Below the pieces are notes generated by a model. That model made no database searches and was not told where the DNA came from. It saw only the letters and a list, made by a program, of their open reading frames with translations. A program made the translations under genes and the position numbers. From assembly GCA_014706295.1 (NCBI GenBank), contig JACSVZ010000002.1, forward strand, positions 109,008,930 to 109,072,929: 64,000 nucleotides of DNA, given 5' to 3'. Positions 1 through 12,185 of the stretch are shown piece after piece (positions within the stretch are counted from its first letter, which is position 1; each line of letters begins with the position of its first letter). The stretch comes from Lycocorax pyrrhopterus obiensis (taxonomy: Eukaryota > Chordata > Aves > Passeriformes > Paradisaeidae).

Positions 1-1821
1 CGCACTAACACAGAATAGCCTAAAGGGAGCAATGGCTCTCTAGCTTTTAAAAAAATACTTTACTGTCATATATCCTTAAGTGTAATTCTTGTGTTTACAT
101 GGGTATGCTGTAACAAAGCTCTCCAGTAAGATTAATATTGATTAACAGTATTTTTTGAAAGTAGGAGAGGGAAACTGCACTGAAAGTATTAGTGCAGCAA
201 GACTTAAAAAATGACTAGAAGAAAAGATAACCTAAAAGATGAATAGTAAATGATAAAAGAGACCCAGTGGATTTTACCTAATACCATGATGATGAACAGC
301 CCCTTGGATCTAATTCAGTTTTTACCTTTTTCTTAATTCAGCCTTCAGAAGTATATTATCCTATTTCTATAACAAACCCTTCTGAAATATGCCATTTTGT
401 AGATTATTTCATTAGTAATACTCTCAATATCTGATGAAACAACATATCATGACTAGCTGTTAGAACTAGACATGGATTTTCTGATATATCATTCCCCAGA
501 TGGAAAATGGTTTTCTATGAAAAAGAAAGTACTCACAGGAATATGTTGATTTGATTTAAAATGAAAAAGATTTAAGTTAAGATAAAAATATTCCAATCAA
601 ACATTTACAGACTAAACAGCAGGGTTTTAGTAAAAAATTATAAAAAACTTATTTTATAACTATAAAATTTAATGTAATTTTTTTAAAGTATATTCCTTCT
701 CTTTTAAGTTTCCTGCATTGTGATAGGGAGACACTATTGTTGTTCCATTAGATGAATTTCCATATGTCCTTTTATATAGCTGAGAAATTCTCATTCAATT
801 TTAGAAGAGACATTGCTGAGCTTGGTGCAATTCTTGGATACAGTGCTAAAGAAATATCAATTTATTACTGTCTTCTTTTCCAGTACCATGCAACAGCCAA
901 ATATATCACAGAAAATTTGGAAAAACTATTGGGATATGAGGGTTTTTAGCAGAAGACTAGTGTTAATTAATAGAGTTAGGAAGTTAGGATATTTGCTATT
1001 TCCAAGCAAAAAGAAAGTCAATGTATTAGTATATTTGTTAAAGCTTTATTGATATTTAATATGTTTATCAAAAGTATAAGTCTGTACATGCCTCAATTTA
1101 AAAATATCACAAATATATTATTATGTGTCCAATAACAAATACTAACGAGGACAAATGTTAACATTTCAAGAGAGTTTTGGTCATTCAAATTGTCTTGCTC
1201 AATCTCCAAAAACCACAGTAATCGCTTTTACAGTTCCTTTAATTGAAAGTACAATAATCACATTAGCAGCAGAAAATAAGTGCAAGCAGGCTTGTTTCAA
1301 GGTTAAGAAAACAAGGCACAACATAATCGTTCTGAACGTGATCCAACCCTCATTACGAATTGTTATGTCAAAGAATTCTTATCTGTGTGTTTAATACAGC
1401 ACATATCAGCACTGAACCAAATGGCAATATGATAGTTTGGGGACTGTACTGTCTCTGTGGAACAGGAGCTAATGAGATGCTCTGAGAGCAGTTACAGAGA
1501 GCACAGTGATAAAATAGGCCTGTAAGGTATAACCTCCTCATTATACACCGAGATTTTACCACATTCAGTGGCATGACTGCTAGTAAATCAAAAGTCACAC
1601 CTTGTATTTACTCGAGACATTTGTTACATTCACGAGTCACAGTCTTACCAGTCAGCAACCCTCTCTCCTGTGAGCAGACAGGCTCTAGAAGGTCTGCAAA
1701 TCAGGAACCCAGCATTCCAGCCAAATCGCACATGATCTGTGTTCCTGCAAGACCCAGGCACACAGATGCTTCAGTTTCACATCCTTTTCAGTCCTGATCA
1801 TGAATAGATGATTTCCATCCC
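1..1821. other. 3' flank or possible 3' UTR of the minus-strand coiled-coil locus
   Basis: AT-rich sequence lying downstream (minus sense) of the last coding block I can support. If the gene ends at 1822, this would hold its 3' UTR. A variant poly(A) signal (ATTAAA in minus sense) lies at 1390-1395 and a canonical AATAAA at 1045-1050. Short ORFs here (752-949, 1155-1394 and 1368-1598) show no splice signals or protein pattern that I recognise. Confidence 0.3.
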
Positions 1822-1871
1822 TCAGTGCACCAGAAGAGTCACCTCAAAAATTTTCTTTCTCTGTATCTCTG
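1822..1871 (-). CDS. Possible terminal exon of the minus-strand coiled-coil gene
   Basis: Minus-strand block that starts after an AG (acceptor ending TTCAG) and reads AEIQRKKIFEVTLLVH followed by TGA at 1822-1824. It starts in phase 1, which fits the single leftover G of the block at 1987-2055 and creates an Ala codon. A GTGACT donor-like site at 1842 would alternatively end the exon at 1843, after IFE, and splice onward. The pyrimidine tract before the acceptor is poor. The evidence is phase agreement and the charged helical residues. I cannot tell whether the TGA is the real end of the protein. Confidence 0.38.
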
Positions 1872-1986
1872 CTGAAGTCACTAGTTTCTCATGAAGATTC
1901 TCCCACTATCAGGACCATTCTTCAATTCCATTTCCCTTCATGACACCAACAACAAGCATCCCTAGTTTTCTCACCAAACATCTCAC

Positions 1987-2055
1987 CTAATTTAGGGTCA
2001 GTTCGTCTCTTGACAAGAGATTGTTTAGTTTCCTTTAGGTATTTAACAGTCCCAT
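1987..2055 (-). CDS. Internal exon of the minus-strand coiled-coil gene
   Basis: A 69-nt minus-strand block with a pyrimidine-rich acceptor (CCCCTCTGTCC...ATTAG) and a good donor (TTAG|GTGAGA). Only one frame is open: GTVKYLKETKQSLVKRRTDPKL, a basic, Lys-rich helix. It needs one nucleotide from the preceding exon (phase 1), which is what the 2815-2969 block leaves, and it hands one G to the block at 1871. The two-sided splice sites plus phase agreement with both neighbours make this one of the better-supported exons. The function of the protein is not known from this piece. Confidence 0.6.
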
Positions 2056-2814
2056 CTAATCTCCAGGACAGAGGGGACTTCTAGCTTGAAGAAAGGTGTA
2101 ACTTTCTCTCTCTTTCCTGTCAAGCTAATTCCAACCTTCTTTTCTTGGCAAAAAGTCTTTCCATCTTTTTGTTCTTGCTTACTAGCTTTTACTCACCCTC
2201 ACAAAACCTGCAAGTCACCACAAAAAGGACAATTTATTGGACCTTTTCACAGACCTCAGACTGAGATTTTCCATCTCACTGGTCTTTCTGTTTATTACTT
2301 CATCATTCTCTTCTGCATAAGGTGTAATGGCTCATACCTGTCCATCTTAAAAATGAGATAATGAGAATGACTTGTAATTCTGACCTCCAAACTGCACTGC
2401 TAGCTGTGCACCTCTAACTTTGTACTGTCATGTACATCTGCACTTCTCCTTAGCAGAAGGAACTATGTCCTAATGACTTTCCATTTTCTGAGTTAAGAGT
2501 GTTTTCCTGCTTAAATCTCTCCCTGAATCAACAAAAGCATCTGACAATGCTTTTCCCAGACTTAAAGATACAACTTACATTAAGTTCCTTGAGGTTTTCT
2601 TTTCACCTTAGCTCTAAGTACATATGGAATTACCATGTATATTCACAGCCTATAAAGGAAACATCCACTTTTAGTTTTTGCAGTTCAAGATACTTGGAAC
2701 AAGTATTCTATTTTTTTCAACTATCAAGACAGGCAGTTCTCATTCAGTATAATATCTCACTAGAATTTCTAGAAACTCTAGAGGAACTCTTGAACTGCTT
2801 CCTTTAATCTGTAC

Positions 2815-2969
2815 TCCAGAAGTTGAGGCGTTGTTTATTTCTTTTTATCCTTAGGCAGAAATTCTCCATATGTTTTTCTTCCTGCTTTAACCTTTTCTCA
2901 TATCCTGCCAGCTTATCTTGGAGGTTATTAAATACCATCTGAACGTTTTGCTGCTTAAACATCACACCA
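2815..2969 (-). CDS. Internal coiled-coil exon
   Basis: A 155-nt minus-strand block. The acceptor has a run of T and C (TTTTTTTTCTCTTTC) before an AAATTTTAAG end, and the donor is GGA|GTACAG. The open frame gives about 51 residues with heptad character, for example VFNNLQDKLAGYEKRL then KQEEKHMENFCLRIKRNKQR. It starts in phase 2 and ends in phase 1, matching the candidate at 6394-6441 upstream and the exon at 1987-2055 downstream. The donor is not a strong consensus, but the downstream phase match supports it. Likely role: part of a long alpha-helical rod. No catalytic motif is visible. Confidence 0.63.
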
Positions 2970-5850
2970 CTTAAAATTTTTATTTGAAAGAGAAAAAAAA
3001 TCAATGAAATAATCAAAATATTCTGCTGTACTCTTTTTTAGTCAGTATGAAACTTACAAGTTTCATTTTTAATTTCATTATAGATAAAAGTGTTTTCTCA
3101 CAACTAATGATACCCTTAAAAAAGGAAGCTATGTGATAGAGCTTATCATGAGTGTTTAGACCACCTAAAGACATTCTCCCTATCAACCCTTATCCAATGA
3201 GTCTATTGAGATACATAACTTCCACAGTTTTAAAAAACATCTCGAGTTTTTAGAGAACAGACTGACTCACCACATGTTTAGTATCTGCTTAAACAATGAT
3301 ATTCTGAGACTCAGAACTAGCCCACGGCCAATGCTGTATTGAGTAACCACTGTTTTATTATTTATTGGGACTGGAAGTGGGAGCTTCACACCATTTGTGC
3401 AGTATTTTGGTTTTGTCTCATGGTTGCTTTAACCTGTACAGACTAAAGATGTGAAGTTAAGCGATTTTCAGATGTTTTCACCTGGTACTGGCATGCTGTT
3501 CTCTCAGGGTCTGTACTTCTGTTGCTTATAGATAGAAGAATACTTAAAAAAAAAAAGAAAAAAGAGCCTTTCTAACTGATTTTCTCAAGATAACCTAAGC
3601 TAAAGCCGAGGAGGTAATGTAACAGTTGTCTACATAATAAAGACGGCATCACAACGTGCACACAAAAAAAGGAAACTCAGGAGACGAGTTTAAACCTACT
3701 TTTTCTAATGGTAAGGCATGGTTATGTAAACTCAATGTTATATTAACACTTAAAAAAATATTTTTTTAACTTTAAAACAAACGAACAATCAGAGAAAGGG
3801 AAGAATCTGTCATATAACAATGAAGCTGACCGCTCAGGAGCCATTTACACCGTCAAGAAAGGAACAGCTGGGAACAATAATAAGCTGTTATCCCTCTTAG
3901 TGATTAGCTGATACTTGACAGAACAGATGTACTTAGGAGTTTTGGAATCTAGTTCTAAATTCTGGAGGTCACAAGTCTCTTATTGAGACTCTTCAGAAAA
4001 AAAAATCTCTTTGCAGAAAATTAAAGCATCTAAGGCCTCCTCTGAATCTAAAGAGGGGCTATGGGGAACCACCAGAAATTATCTGTGGTTCTTTTCACTG
4101 AAACACCCTTCCAGCCTTCCTAATCTCCAGTATACCCACGTATCATGTTTCCTGCCCTTATTTCCTTTCCTGATGGAGGTGTAGGAACAGCACACAGAAA
4201 GCGATGCATGTAAATGGTGGGGCTCAATGCAAAGGTGCTCCTCACACAAACCTTGAATTCACAGGATCTACTCATCTTCATTCTACTTCAAATGGCACCA
4301 AACTTCACTGAGATAAAGAGAATTGAGTGAGTGCATTTTGTCTTCATTCTCAGCTTCAGGTATGAAGACATGTCTTTGTCTTCCAGAAATGCAAAAACAA
4401 TTTTCAGAAATTATGAGACAGTTTCTAGATGGGATATCTGTGGTATGTAATTTCCTTTGGGTAACATGTTAGGCTACATTTTGCAGTAGAGTTCAGTTTG
4501 GTAGTAAATTTTATTGTGGAAAAGTATTTATTTCAAACTATTTTGAAACCATTGTGTCAGTGTTTCTGTTTCACTCTAGTGGCTATTATTTGGTCTTTTT
4601 ATTGCATTAACAGTAAGCAATAATAAGTCATGAAAGTTTTATTCAGAGAAAGATGCTAGAAAGTACCCACAAAAGGACAACAGTGAAGACTGAAAGCAGA
4701 AGTAGGGACTCATTTACTTCAAGTTTCTCAACCAGGTCAGGCTGCTAAAAAAATGGAAATAAAAGCCAAGCATATTCCATTATGCCCAGGTTTTCTAAAA
4801 ATTCAGACAGATTTTATGAAAAGAAGAAAGATCAGTTCAAATAAATAAAAATATTTGATATTGAACTACATGTAACACAACATAACAGGGAATAACTAGT
4901 AGAGGAGACTGTGTTAAAATAGATTGACAAAATGCCATGTGATATGGCCAATAACTGAAAATATTAATAGAAGAATAGAAGAATAATAAGAGATTAACCT
5001 GAAAGAATTTTTTTTTTCCTGAATGTTGTCATCATTAATCTTCACTGACAAAAAACAGTAAGCAATGAAAAAGCCCCAGCAAACTCTTCCTCTCCTTCTG
5101 CCCTTATGCACAGAGTCTGCTCTATGGATCAGAAGGCAGAAGCATGCTGCTAGTTTTCAGCGTGTCACTCAATGGAGAGATTCCTGTGTGCTGTGCCTTC
5201 TGTATTGAGAATGACAAAAGTAACACTACCCATTGAGATGTACAAGGTAGAAGTCAGAGGCAGGGGTTGGGGACTTTTTTGACTGCAGAGTTCTTCCTGT
5301 TAGGTAGGATCTCTAAAAACGTGTTCTTGAGAAAAATGCAAGTTTTCTTTATTATCTATTTTAAGCCTAGAAGTTGCAGAATTTGCAAGAAAATTTCTCT
5401 TTGAAAGAGAGATGAACTTGTTTACTACATAGAAGCAATGAATTGCTGGAATAAACTTTCAGTGCCATTTTATGTTGACATTATCCATTTCTTCTCTGAG
5501 TCTGAACATAACATGTTACTGATACGAAACCACTGACTACTGGCTAAAAAACTGTGAAAAATGAGGAGGAGATTTTTTCAGTCATGGAAAGATGCCTTCG
5601 GTTCACTAAGTTCCACTGCACATTGGGTCCCTCTGAATCATTCTGTTTGAAACAAGAGCTGGGAAAAAACATTCCCATCCCACATATTCATCTAAAAAAT
5701 GTACACAGATTTTTTTTTCCTCAAGTCAAGAATTTTATAGAATAATCTCTCAAAGATCTTTCAACATCAACAGCACACAAATTAAGGAGATCGTAGAAAG
5801 GTAGAAAGAGAGCCATAGTATAATGATGTAAGAATGACTTTTTCCCTATT
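2970..5850. other. Intron-like AT-rich sequence
   Basis: No supported exon, RNA gene or repeat family was recognised here. There are short A-rich runs near 3546-3565. Small ORFs at 4914-5111 and 5554-5745 have no splice signals and no coding pattern. A short exon-like piece near 3273-3305 (minus) ends at a GTGAGT donor but is only about 33 nt, so I did not call it. Confidence 0.4.
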
Positions 5851-5892
5851 TAGTCATCCTGTACAATTCAACAATCTGAGCTTTCTTTTGGC

Positions 5893-5943
5893 ATTGCACA
5901 GCAGGCTCACCTCTATCCTTGAAGAGTAAGCCTGCTGTGCAAT
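5893..5943. repeat. Near-perfect inverted repeat (hairpin)
   Basis: Arms at 5893-5907 and 5929-5943 are perfectly complementary over 15 bp (ATTGCACAGCAGGCT). After a small internal loop, 5911-5914 (CTCT) can pair with 5923-5926 (AGAG), leaving an 8-nt loop. Together this is a stem of about 19 bp. It could be a chance palindrome, a tiny palindromic mobile remnant or a short RNA hairpin. It is short for a microRNA precursor. Confidence 0.55.
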
Positions 5944-6393
5944 CAGCATATACAGCCCTCCAAGGCTTGCTTGGCCTAGAAGGCAGCCTGCATTACCAGT
6001 TGGATGGAGCCCTTTGAGACTATTTCCAGCAGCCATCAGTCACAGTAAGTTTAGGTCCACACTTCTCAAACCGAAGAAGATACAACGTGCATTGAATCCT
6101 CCATTACTTAAGGATGCAACTGACCATGAATATGATCAGAGTTCTGAAAGTAATTTTGATGCCCAAAATTCAGTTTGGTAGGCAGACAATTTCTCATTAA
6201 TAACTTCAACAGATGTGTTTAAACTACCAGAAGTGATCAGACAAAACTACTCTCAAATTATTAATGAACAGTACATCTTTTCTAGAAGTAATACTGTAAA
6301 ATAACCATTTTTCATAATAAAGTAGAATTACTAATTTACTTTTATTAATGTCATTAATTATCCTTTAAAATTCATATAATAGGTAGGTCTTAC

Positions 6394-6441
6394 CTCAAAT
6401 CAGCAAAAGATTTTTCTGTATTGTCTAGCTGTATTTGATTC
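6394..6441 (-). CDS. Candidate small coiled-coil exon
   Basis: A 48-nt minus-strand block ending in a strong donor (TTTGAG|GTAAGA). Only one frame is open: NQIQLDNTEKSFADL. It leaves two nucleotides (AG) that join the T of the exon at 2969 to give Ser, so the spliced reading would run from SFADL into SGVMFKQQ. The acceptor (GGAACAG at 6442-6443) has a poor pyrimidine tract; a second AG at 6429-6430 would give a shorter exon in the same frame. Supported by donor strength, single-frame openness and phase match; the 5' boundary is uncertain. Confidence 0.47.
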
Positions 6442-7782
6442 CTGTTCCATAATTAATTTCATTCTTTACATTCATTTTTTAAGTTTTCCAGAGTGTGATA
6501 GTTTTCAGCAATTTAACCACGAAGTTAAGAACCAACCAACCAACCAACACCATCACCACCACCAAAAATCCATACCATGTAAATTAGGCAAGGCTAGATT
6601 TCCAAGTACTGTTTTAAGCACATGCATATGATTGTGTACAAAAATTCATGACAGTATATACCCAAAGAACAGGAAATGATTTCAGAGAAGGCACTTAAAG
6701 ACGAGTGCAACTGGCAAAATTGCATTTATGTAAGAGAACAGCTTCACAAATCCAGTTAGAGTTCCCCAAGTTGTTGCACAGTTCTTATACGATTTATGCA
6801 CAGATTTTATTGTGGCACCTTTATTTTTACAATTGCCTTTGTTGTATGTGGATATATGCATATTTGTAGGCCACCAACCATCTTCAAAAAATACATGTCC
6901 CTTTTACTTTTGTCCTTATATATGAAATTTTTGTAAATAAGCCCTGCACAGAAAAATCATTTCTAATGACAGAAAAAAGTAACAATATTTGCATATGATC
7001 CGAGTCTGGGACTATTTATTTCAGTGTGTGCAGAGTCAGTGTCTAGCTTTTATTGCTAGACCATTCAAGTACTTAGAAAATATAAAACTATTTTAGGCAG
7101 ATACCTAAAATGCTTGACTTTCAGTGAAAACAAAAAAAAATCAGTGGTTTTAGTTGCCATTACCCAGAGCATTTTACATTTAGTTGCCTAAGCAGAGAGT
7201 TGTCCTCTTTCAGATGTCAAGTTTCTCTTAACATAGTTGTCTGTACTCCACAGCCAGTGGAGGAATAAAGCACAGAGAGTAACTCCTTTCCTCAGCTGCA
7301 ACTTGAAGAGATGCTGACATTAAGCTGCTGAAAACCTTTAAATCATAGAGTGTCTTCACTAAACTTCCTGCTTTACAGAAGAGAGGTTAAATTGCACTGT
7401 CTTTCTTGTACCAAATGTGACAGATGGTCACAGGACCCAAAAAATGTGAGCATTCACAACACAAGCAAACTCTACTTTCAAGAGCAAGAGTATCTGGTAA
7501 ACAAAGCTGCAGCTTCCCCACAATGAACAAGGTAAACATAAAGCACTGTAGCAGTTCAGCAGTAATAAACAGGTGGGAGTCTTCTATTTGGGTGATACTT
7601 GTAAAGTGGTCTTGCTGCATTAGATTTTGTAACCCAGACTAATGGGCTGTAAGCAGCTATGTAAATGGGTTAAATTAAGAGGGAGGAAAATACCTTTTGA
7701 TTATCCTTACATATACAAACATATATACACATATAAGTTATGTGCACACATGTATAAATACCAGATTTCAAGACCTCGTAAT
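6442..7782. other. Intron-like sequence with a small CCAA/CCA repeat
   Basis: Contains a short (CCAA)n and (CCA)n simple repeat at about 6531-6563. Overlapping ORFs on both strands near 7387-7642 have no splice support or recognisable protein. Nothing else was seen. Confidence 0.4.
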
Positions 7783-8391
7783 TCAGTAGGCAAAGAATGC
7801 ACCTTGGTGCTTTAAGATCAGCATTTTTAAAATTTCTTCTTTAGGCTCTGTCCCATTTTTCTGGAGCAGTAGTATCCTGCATAGTCTAAGGATCTTTTTC
7901 CTTACTAAAGAACTGCTTCTGAAAGGTCTACCTGAAAGGTAGTTATAAGAAAAGCAAGGAATCAAAACTTTTGTAACAGGTGTTAGCACAGATACATGAA
8001 GTTGTGCAAGGTATTGCAAGGATATCAGATTTTTAAGACCCCCAAACTTTGTAAATGTGTAATAAGTATCTGTATAGGTATGATAATTAATGCAAATTCC
8101 TCTGTAACTGAACTGCCAATAGGGAGTCTCAAACCCCTGAGTAAAAGTTTTAGGCTCTATACCACGAGAGCTTGGTGAAACGTGATACCCTCTGATTATA
8201 CAAGATATCTGTATATCTGTCCTGGCCTTAAACTTCGCAAACCTGAGATGATTAATACATTGCGTCCAGATATAAATATGCACACAAACAAACCATGACA
8301 TGTTTTGTACCAAAGACTCAGGTTCATGTTTAAGCTGTGTTGGAACAAAACTGTCAGTGAAGAAGAGTTTTGCATCTTTGACTTCCTGCAC
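7783..8391 (-). other. Unidentified 202-codon open reading frame
   Basis: The second-longest uninterrupted ORF in the window (202 codons from the first ATG). I recognise no domain. The inferred product is mixed, with hydrophobic and aromatic stretches (for example FVCVHIYIWTQ) and a basic C-terminal half, with no signal peptide or clear coiled coil. There is no promoter, codon-bias or splice evidence that it is expressed. In AT-rich DNA an ORF this long by chance is uncommon. It may be a remnant of a mobile element, a chance ORF or an unannotated exon. Confidence 0.2.
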
Positions 8392-8819
8392 TTTTCTCAG
8401 GACTTTTTAACCAAGGCAAGCAAAACCTGAAATTGTTGGCTTTTGACCATATGGAATATTAGCCACTGAGTCAGTCCAATCTGGTACCTATTACAGAAGA
8501 CACAGAATTTTCCATCAGGTTTTAGAATAAACAAACAAGAATGGTGATATACTCTGTGATATGTCTTTGATCCAAATATCAATTGACTGAACATCTGCAC
8601 TTAATGGCTTGCTGTAGTGGGTAACAGTCCACTATCCTGCCTAGGCTGAATGAGTCCCTTGGCACCTGGTCATTCATCCATTCAATATATGATCAATATT
8701 CTTCATTCTTCCTTGCTGCTGAACAAGACCACTGGTGCTTTATGAGGTAGAATTCATACGCTGTTATCTAGGTATTTAGCTTTCAGATATTTATTTGTCA
8801 GCTGACCAAACTAACTCAC

Positions 8820-8865
8820 TTCAAATTCAATTGTATGATGCAGTAGCATCCACGCTGTGATTCAC
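8820..8865 (-). CDS. Weak candidate exon of the minus-strand gene
   Basis: A minus-strand block ending at a strong donor (TTTGAA|GTGAGT). One open frame reads ESQRGCYCIIQLNL. With the acceptor at 8866-8867 it starts in phase 1, fitting either end proposed for the 20 kb exon. It leaves AA, which joins the G of the 6441 block to give Lys. A second acceptor at 8871-8872 is also possible and would change the starting phase. The peptide itself is not clearly coiled-coil, so the call rests on splice signals and phase only. Confidence 0.3.
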
Positions 8866-8874
8866 CTTGACTTA

Positions 8875-11800
8875 AAATAGGCAAACTATGAAGCACTGAG
8901 TGAATTGCTTGGTCTGTTGAACGTTGGAGACTCTGTATTACTGTTGTAAGGAGAATACTATAGAATCATAGCCATTCCTTCCATAACATCATTTAAGCTA
9001 CACACTGGCTTTAACAAGACAATGTCTTAATCACAGAAGAGCAATAATATCTCTGAATACAAAGTTAAAAAACTTTTTCTGAAAAAAAATAGAGTGTAAT
9101 TAGAGGAATCACATAATGTTATCCTGCACAACTAGAGGTATGAACCATTCTTAAAAACAAGACAGCCCCTTTTACAAAACTTTAATTTCTACAATCAAGG
9201 AACAGTATCAGGCTTCAAAAATGCAATATTTAAGGTATCCAAGTTCAGAGCTCTACAAATCTCACAAAATAGGCTTTGTGCATTGCTTTATTCCACTTAG
9301 AAGTCCTCTAAGACTCCTCTAGAACACCAACTCAAATATTACTCAAGTAAATAATGGATACAGTTATTTAGAGTTACTAGGAGAGGCAGCATGAAAACAA
9401 CGATTAAAAAAGTATAGGAAATAAATGCCCTGAAAAACATTGTAGAATTACTGATTATCTGCATGCTGACTCATCAGTCATTTCCACATATTTTAAGATC
9501 TCTTGGTAAACCTGTAGTTTGGTAGAGCATCATCTTTAACAGACAGGCATATATAAACTTCATCTTCCCTGTCAAATTTAGAAACCTGTGTGAATCAACA
9601 AATTTCCCCATGCTTAATTTAAGATTCTGTCATATATAAGAAGCCTTGGAATTTTTCCATAGAAATTAGAAATTACAGGATTCCTAAAAGCTGCTCGGAA
9701 CAACATGAAAGCTTTTATTGTATGTACGTGATTCATCTTTGATGCTGTAATATCTAACAAGTTTATGCAAGATGCAAATAAAAGAGTAATAAAAATTAAC
9801 AGAATCTTAGGGGGGAAAAATGGTTGTTTCTTCTAATAACATGTTTATACAAAGCACAATGTTCAGTAATGAAATTCAATAATTCACTTTCCTGGATTGT
9901 AGAGTTTAGTAAGTGATACAGCAGATACGAGCCATCATTTACAAGAAGATGCCATCTGCTGAGCAAACATGCAATCAGCAGGCACTTCCTATTACACTGG
10001 AATCTTTTTTGTCCTTTATTGATTTTTTTCCCTTGCATTTCTAAAGCCCCTCAAGCAATCTGAGCCAGTGCAGCAAATGAAGAAAGCAAAGGACTTCTCA
10101 ATGACCCCAATATCAATTCTGCTTTGTGCTTCACACTGTCTCAAGGCTATGGACCTCATAGGTTAGTTCAAGCAAGAGACAGAAAATAGTGCATAAAGTG
10201 TCTGTATGTATATAGTTCCAAGGCAACTCTGTAGAAATGACAGCCTGTCCTTTGAGATTAATCATACTTCAAAAAAGCATTACAACCTTAAGCATACTCC
10301 AATGCAAGCATTAAATTATTCACCCCTACACCGTTTAATTGTTGCTTCATAATACTTCTCTTTTTTTGTTCCACTTGTTGTTCAGTTTGCTTCTGCTCTT
10401 TATCTACTTCATGTACACTCTGATCCAAATAGACCAGGAGAATTTATGCATAAATAGATGCGTTAGTATTCAAAATTTATTGTCCTACATCTACAGATGT
10501 CAGAAAAAAGCCTTAGTCATTAAATACTTTCACAGTTACCATTCTTAAGCTTATTTTGGTTTTTCCTTCCACACTCGTTTTTTCGTCATGTAGGTTTAAA
10601 TACTCTATGCTTTGAATGATAAAGTGCACTTTTAAAATAGAAAATACCTCTGCTACTTCATAAAATGTTTTTCATCTTGCAGAAGAAAAGTCACATAAAG
10701 GTCTGAAGTCAAAATATGTATTTGAAATAGCTTCCATAGAATGTGTATAAGGGGCAAAATAGAAGTTTATTAATTATTATCACTAACTCGTGCAAAATAC
10801 AGCTAAGGACAGCTAACAAGAGGAGGAAAAAGGAAATAATATATTACAATATCTCATTTTTCTCTTTTTCATTAATCCACTCTATTATTAATTGGCATCT
10901 CAAGAAAAACGGTTCTTGTCTATTGTATTAATTTCATTTGCATCATTAACATGAGCACGAAATATTAAATGAAAGAAACTATGATTAATACATGCAGTAA
11001 GGAAAATTTTGCATTAATAAATAAGCTTAAATAAATTGCATAATATTTATACTACTCAAAGTTTAAAATTCCATGTAGAAGATATAAAAAATATTAAAAT
11101 TGGTATTCATATTTCCATTCTGAAAACCTTTAATCAATGAGAAAGTTCTCCCTGGAAATTATTACTATCTTTTGGATATCATTTGCATACAAATCTGCTT
11201 GTGCAAACTCTTTCTCCAAGCTTTTAACACAGAAGCAAATACACAGGTGCAGACCATGATGTATAACTTGCACCACACCTCTCTAGGTTTCCTCGAAACT
11301 AATGATGTGATCTTTGTCACATTGTTTCTACTCAGTTTCAGCTGGGGAAGGGCTAACAACATTCATCACTGCCATTAATGCCTTGTTTTGAAAATACTAT
11401 TAGCTATTAGAAGAATGTTCTTTTTAAAAAAAATTTTTCAATTTGACTTATTAAACCTGCATTAAAAATAAACTACCACATAATCCATTATCTGAACTCA
11501 AACCATTCAACATCCGTCATCTCTCATCCAAAAGTGGGGAAGTATTGCTGCATGCAGACTGTGCCAAGAGCCCTTCAAATGGAGTAACACTAAAAACCTG
11601 GGGATGATATTCCATGAAAAGGTGTGTACTGGCAGTTGGATAACAGAACTACAAACCTACAGACTGATTCTGCAACAAAACACCCTCTCTGCCAATGCAG
11701 CAGAAATTCTTGTCTCTGGGCTTTGAGAAAAAAAAATCCTGTATCTAAAATGAATAGGCTCAATAGATGCTGATACTTCAATGTTCTCTAACAAGTATTT

Positions 11801-12120
11801 GGCTTACAGAAAACTCCTTGTCTTAATTAATAGCTAGTTTTGCTACTCTGTTTCACTTATGACAGAAGACTGAAAACAAATTTTCCCCACATTTCCCGTT
11901 ATTTTCAGAGCCATTTCACAGAAGAAGAAAAGGAACAAGCACCTACTTAAGAAAAAGACATTCAAAGTCTAAAGACTGAAGTCTAAAGTGGTTTTTTTTC
12001 CTAACAATGACAAAAAAGAATGCTACCCACTGGTCCAGACTCTACTACTTTTACTTCATGGCTGTCTTGAAATGTATCTTTATTCCTAAATACTTGTCTC
12101 TCAATCTCTTAAATGCTCTT
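8875..12120. other. Intron-like AT-rich sequence
   Basis: No supported gene. An exon-like site at about 10650-10676 (minus, good acceptor and a GTATTT donor) has stops in all frames and was discarded. Small ORFs (9796-10038, 10339-10548, 11165-11378 and 11590-11781) have no coding pattern. Confidence 0.4.
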
Positions 12121-12123
12121 CAT

Positions 12124-12185
12124 ATCTCATAGAATGAGAGAATGCTAAGGGGCTTTAAGGATCACCTAGTCCCAATCTACTCTTT
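12124..12185 (-). mobile_element. Short CR1 LINE 3'-end fragment
   Basis: Plus-strand text begins ATAGAATGAGAGAATG and continues into GGGGCTTTAAGGATCACCTAG, matching in degraded form the reverse complement of the avian CR1 3' end (tail of ATTCTATG-like units next to a GATCTTTAAGGTCCC-like block). It is only about 60 bp and diverged. Confidence 0.45.

Noticed and set aside
5854..6036. Minus ORF of 60 codons with a GAG|GTGAGC donor-like site
   Set aside because: The site lies inside the inverted repeat at 5893-5943, there is no clear acceptor, and the peptide has no coding pattern.
10650..10676. Small minus-strand block with acceptor CTTTTCTTCTGCAAG and donor CAGAG|GTATTT
   Set aside because: Good splice-like sites, but stop codons interrupt all three frames between them.
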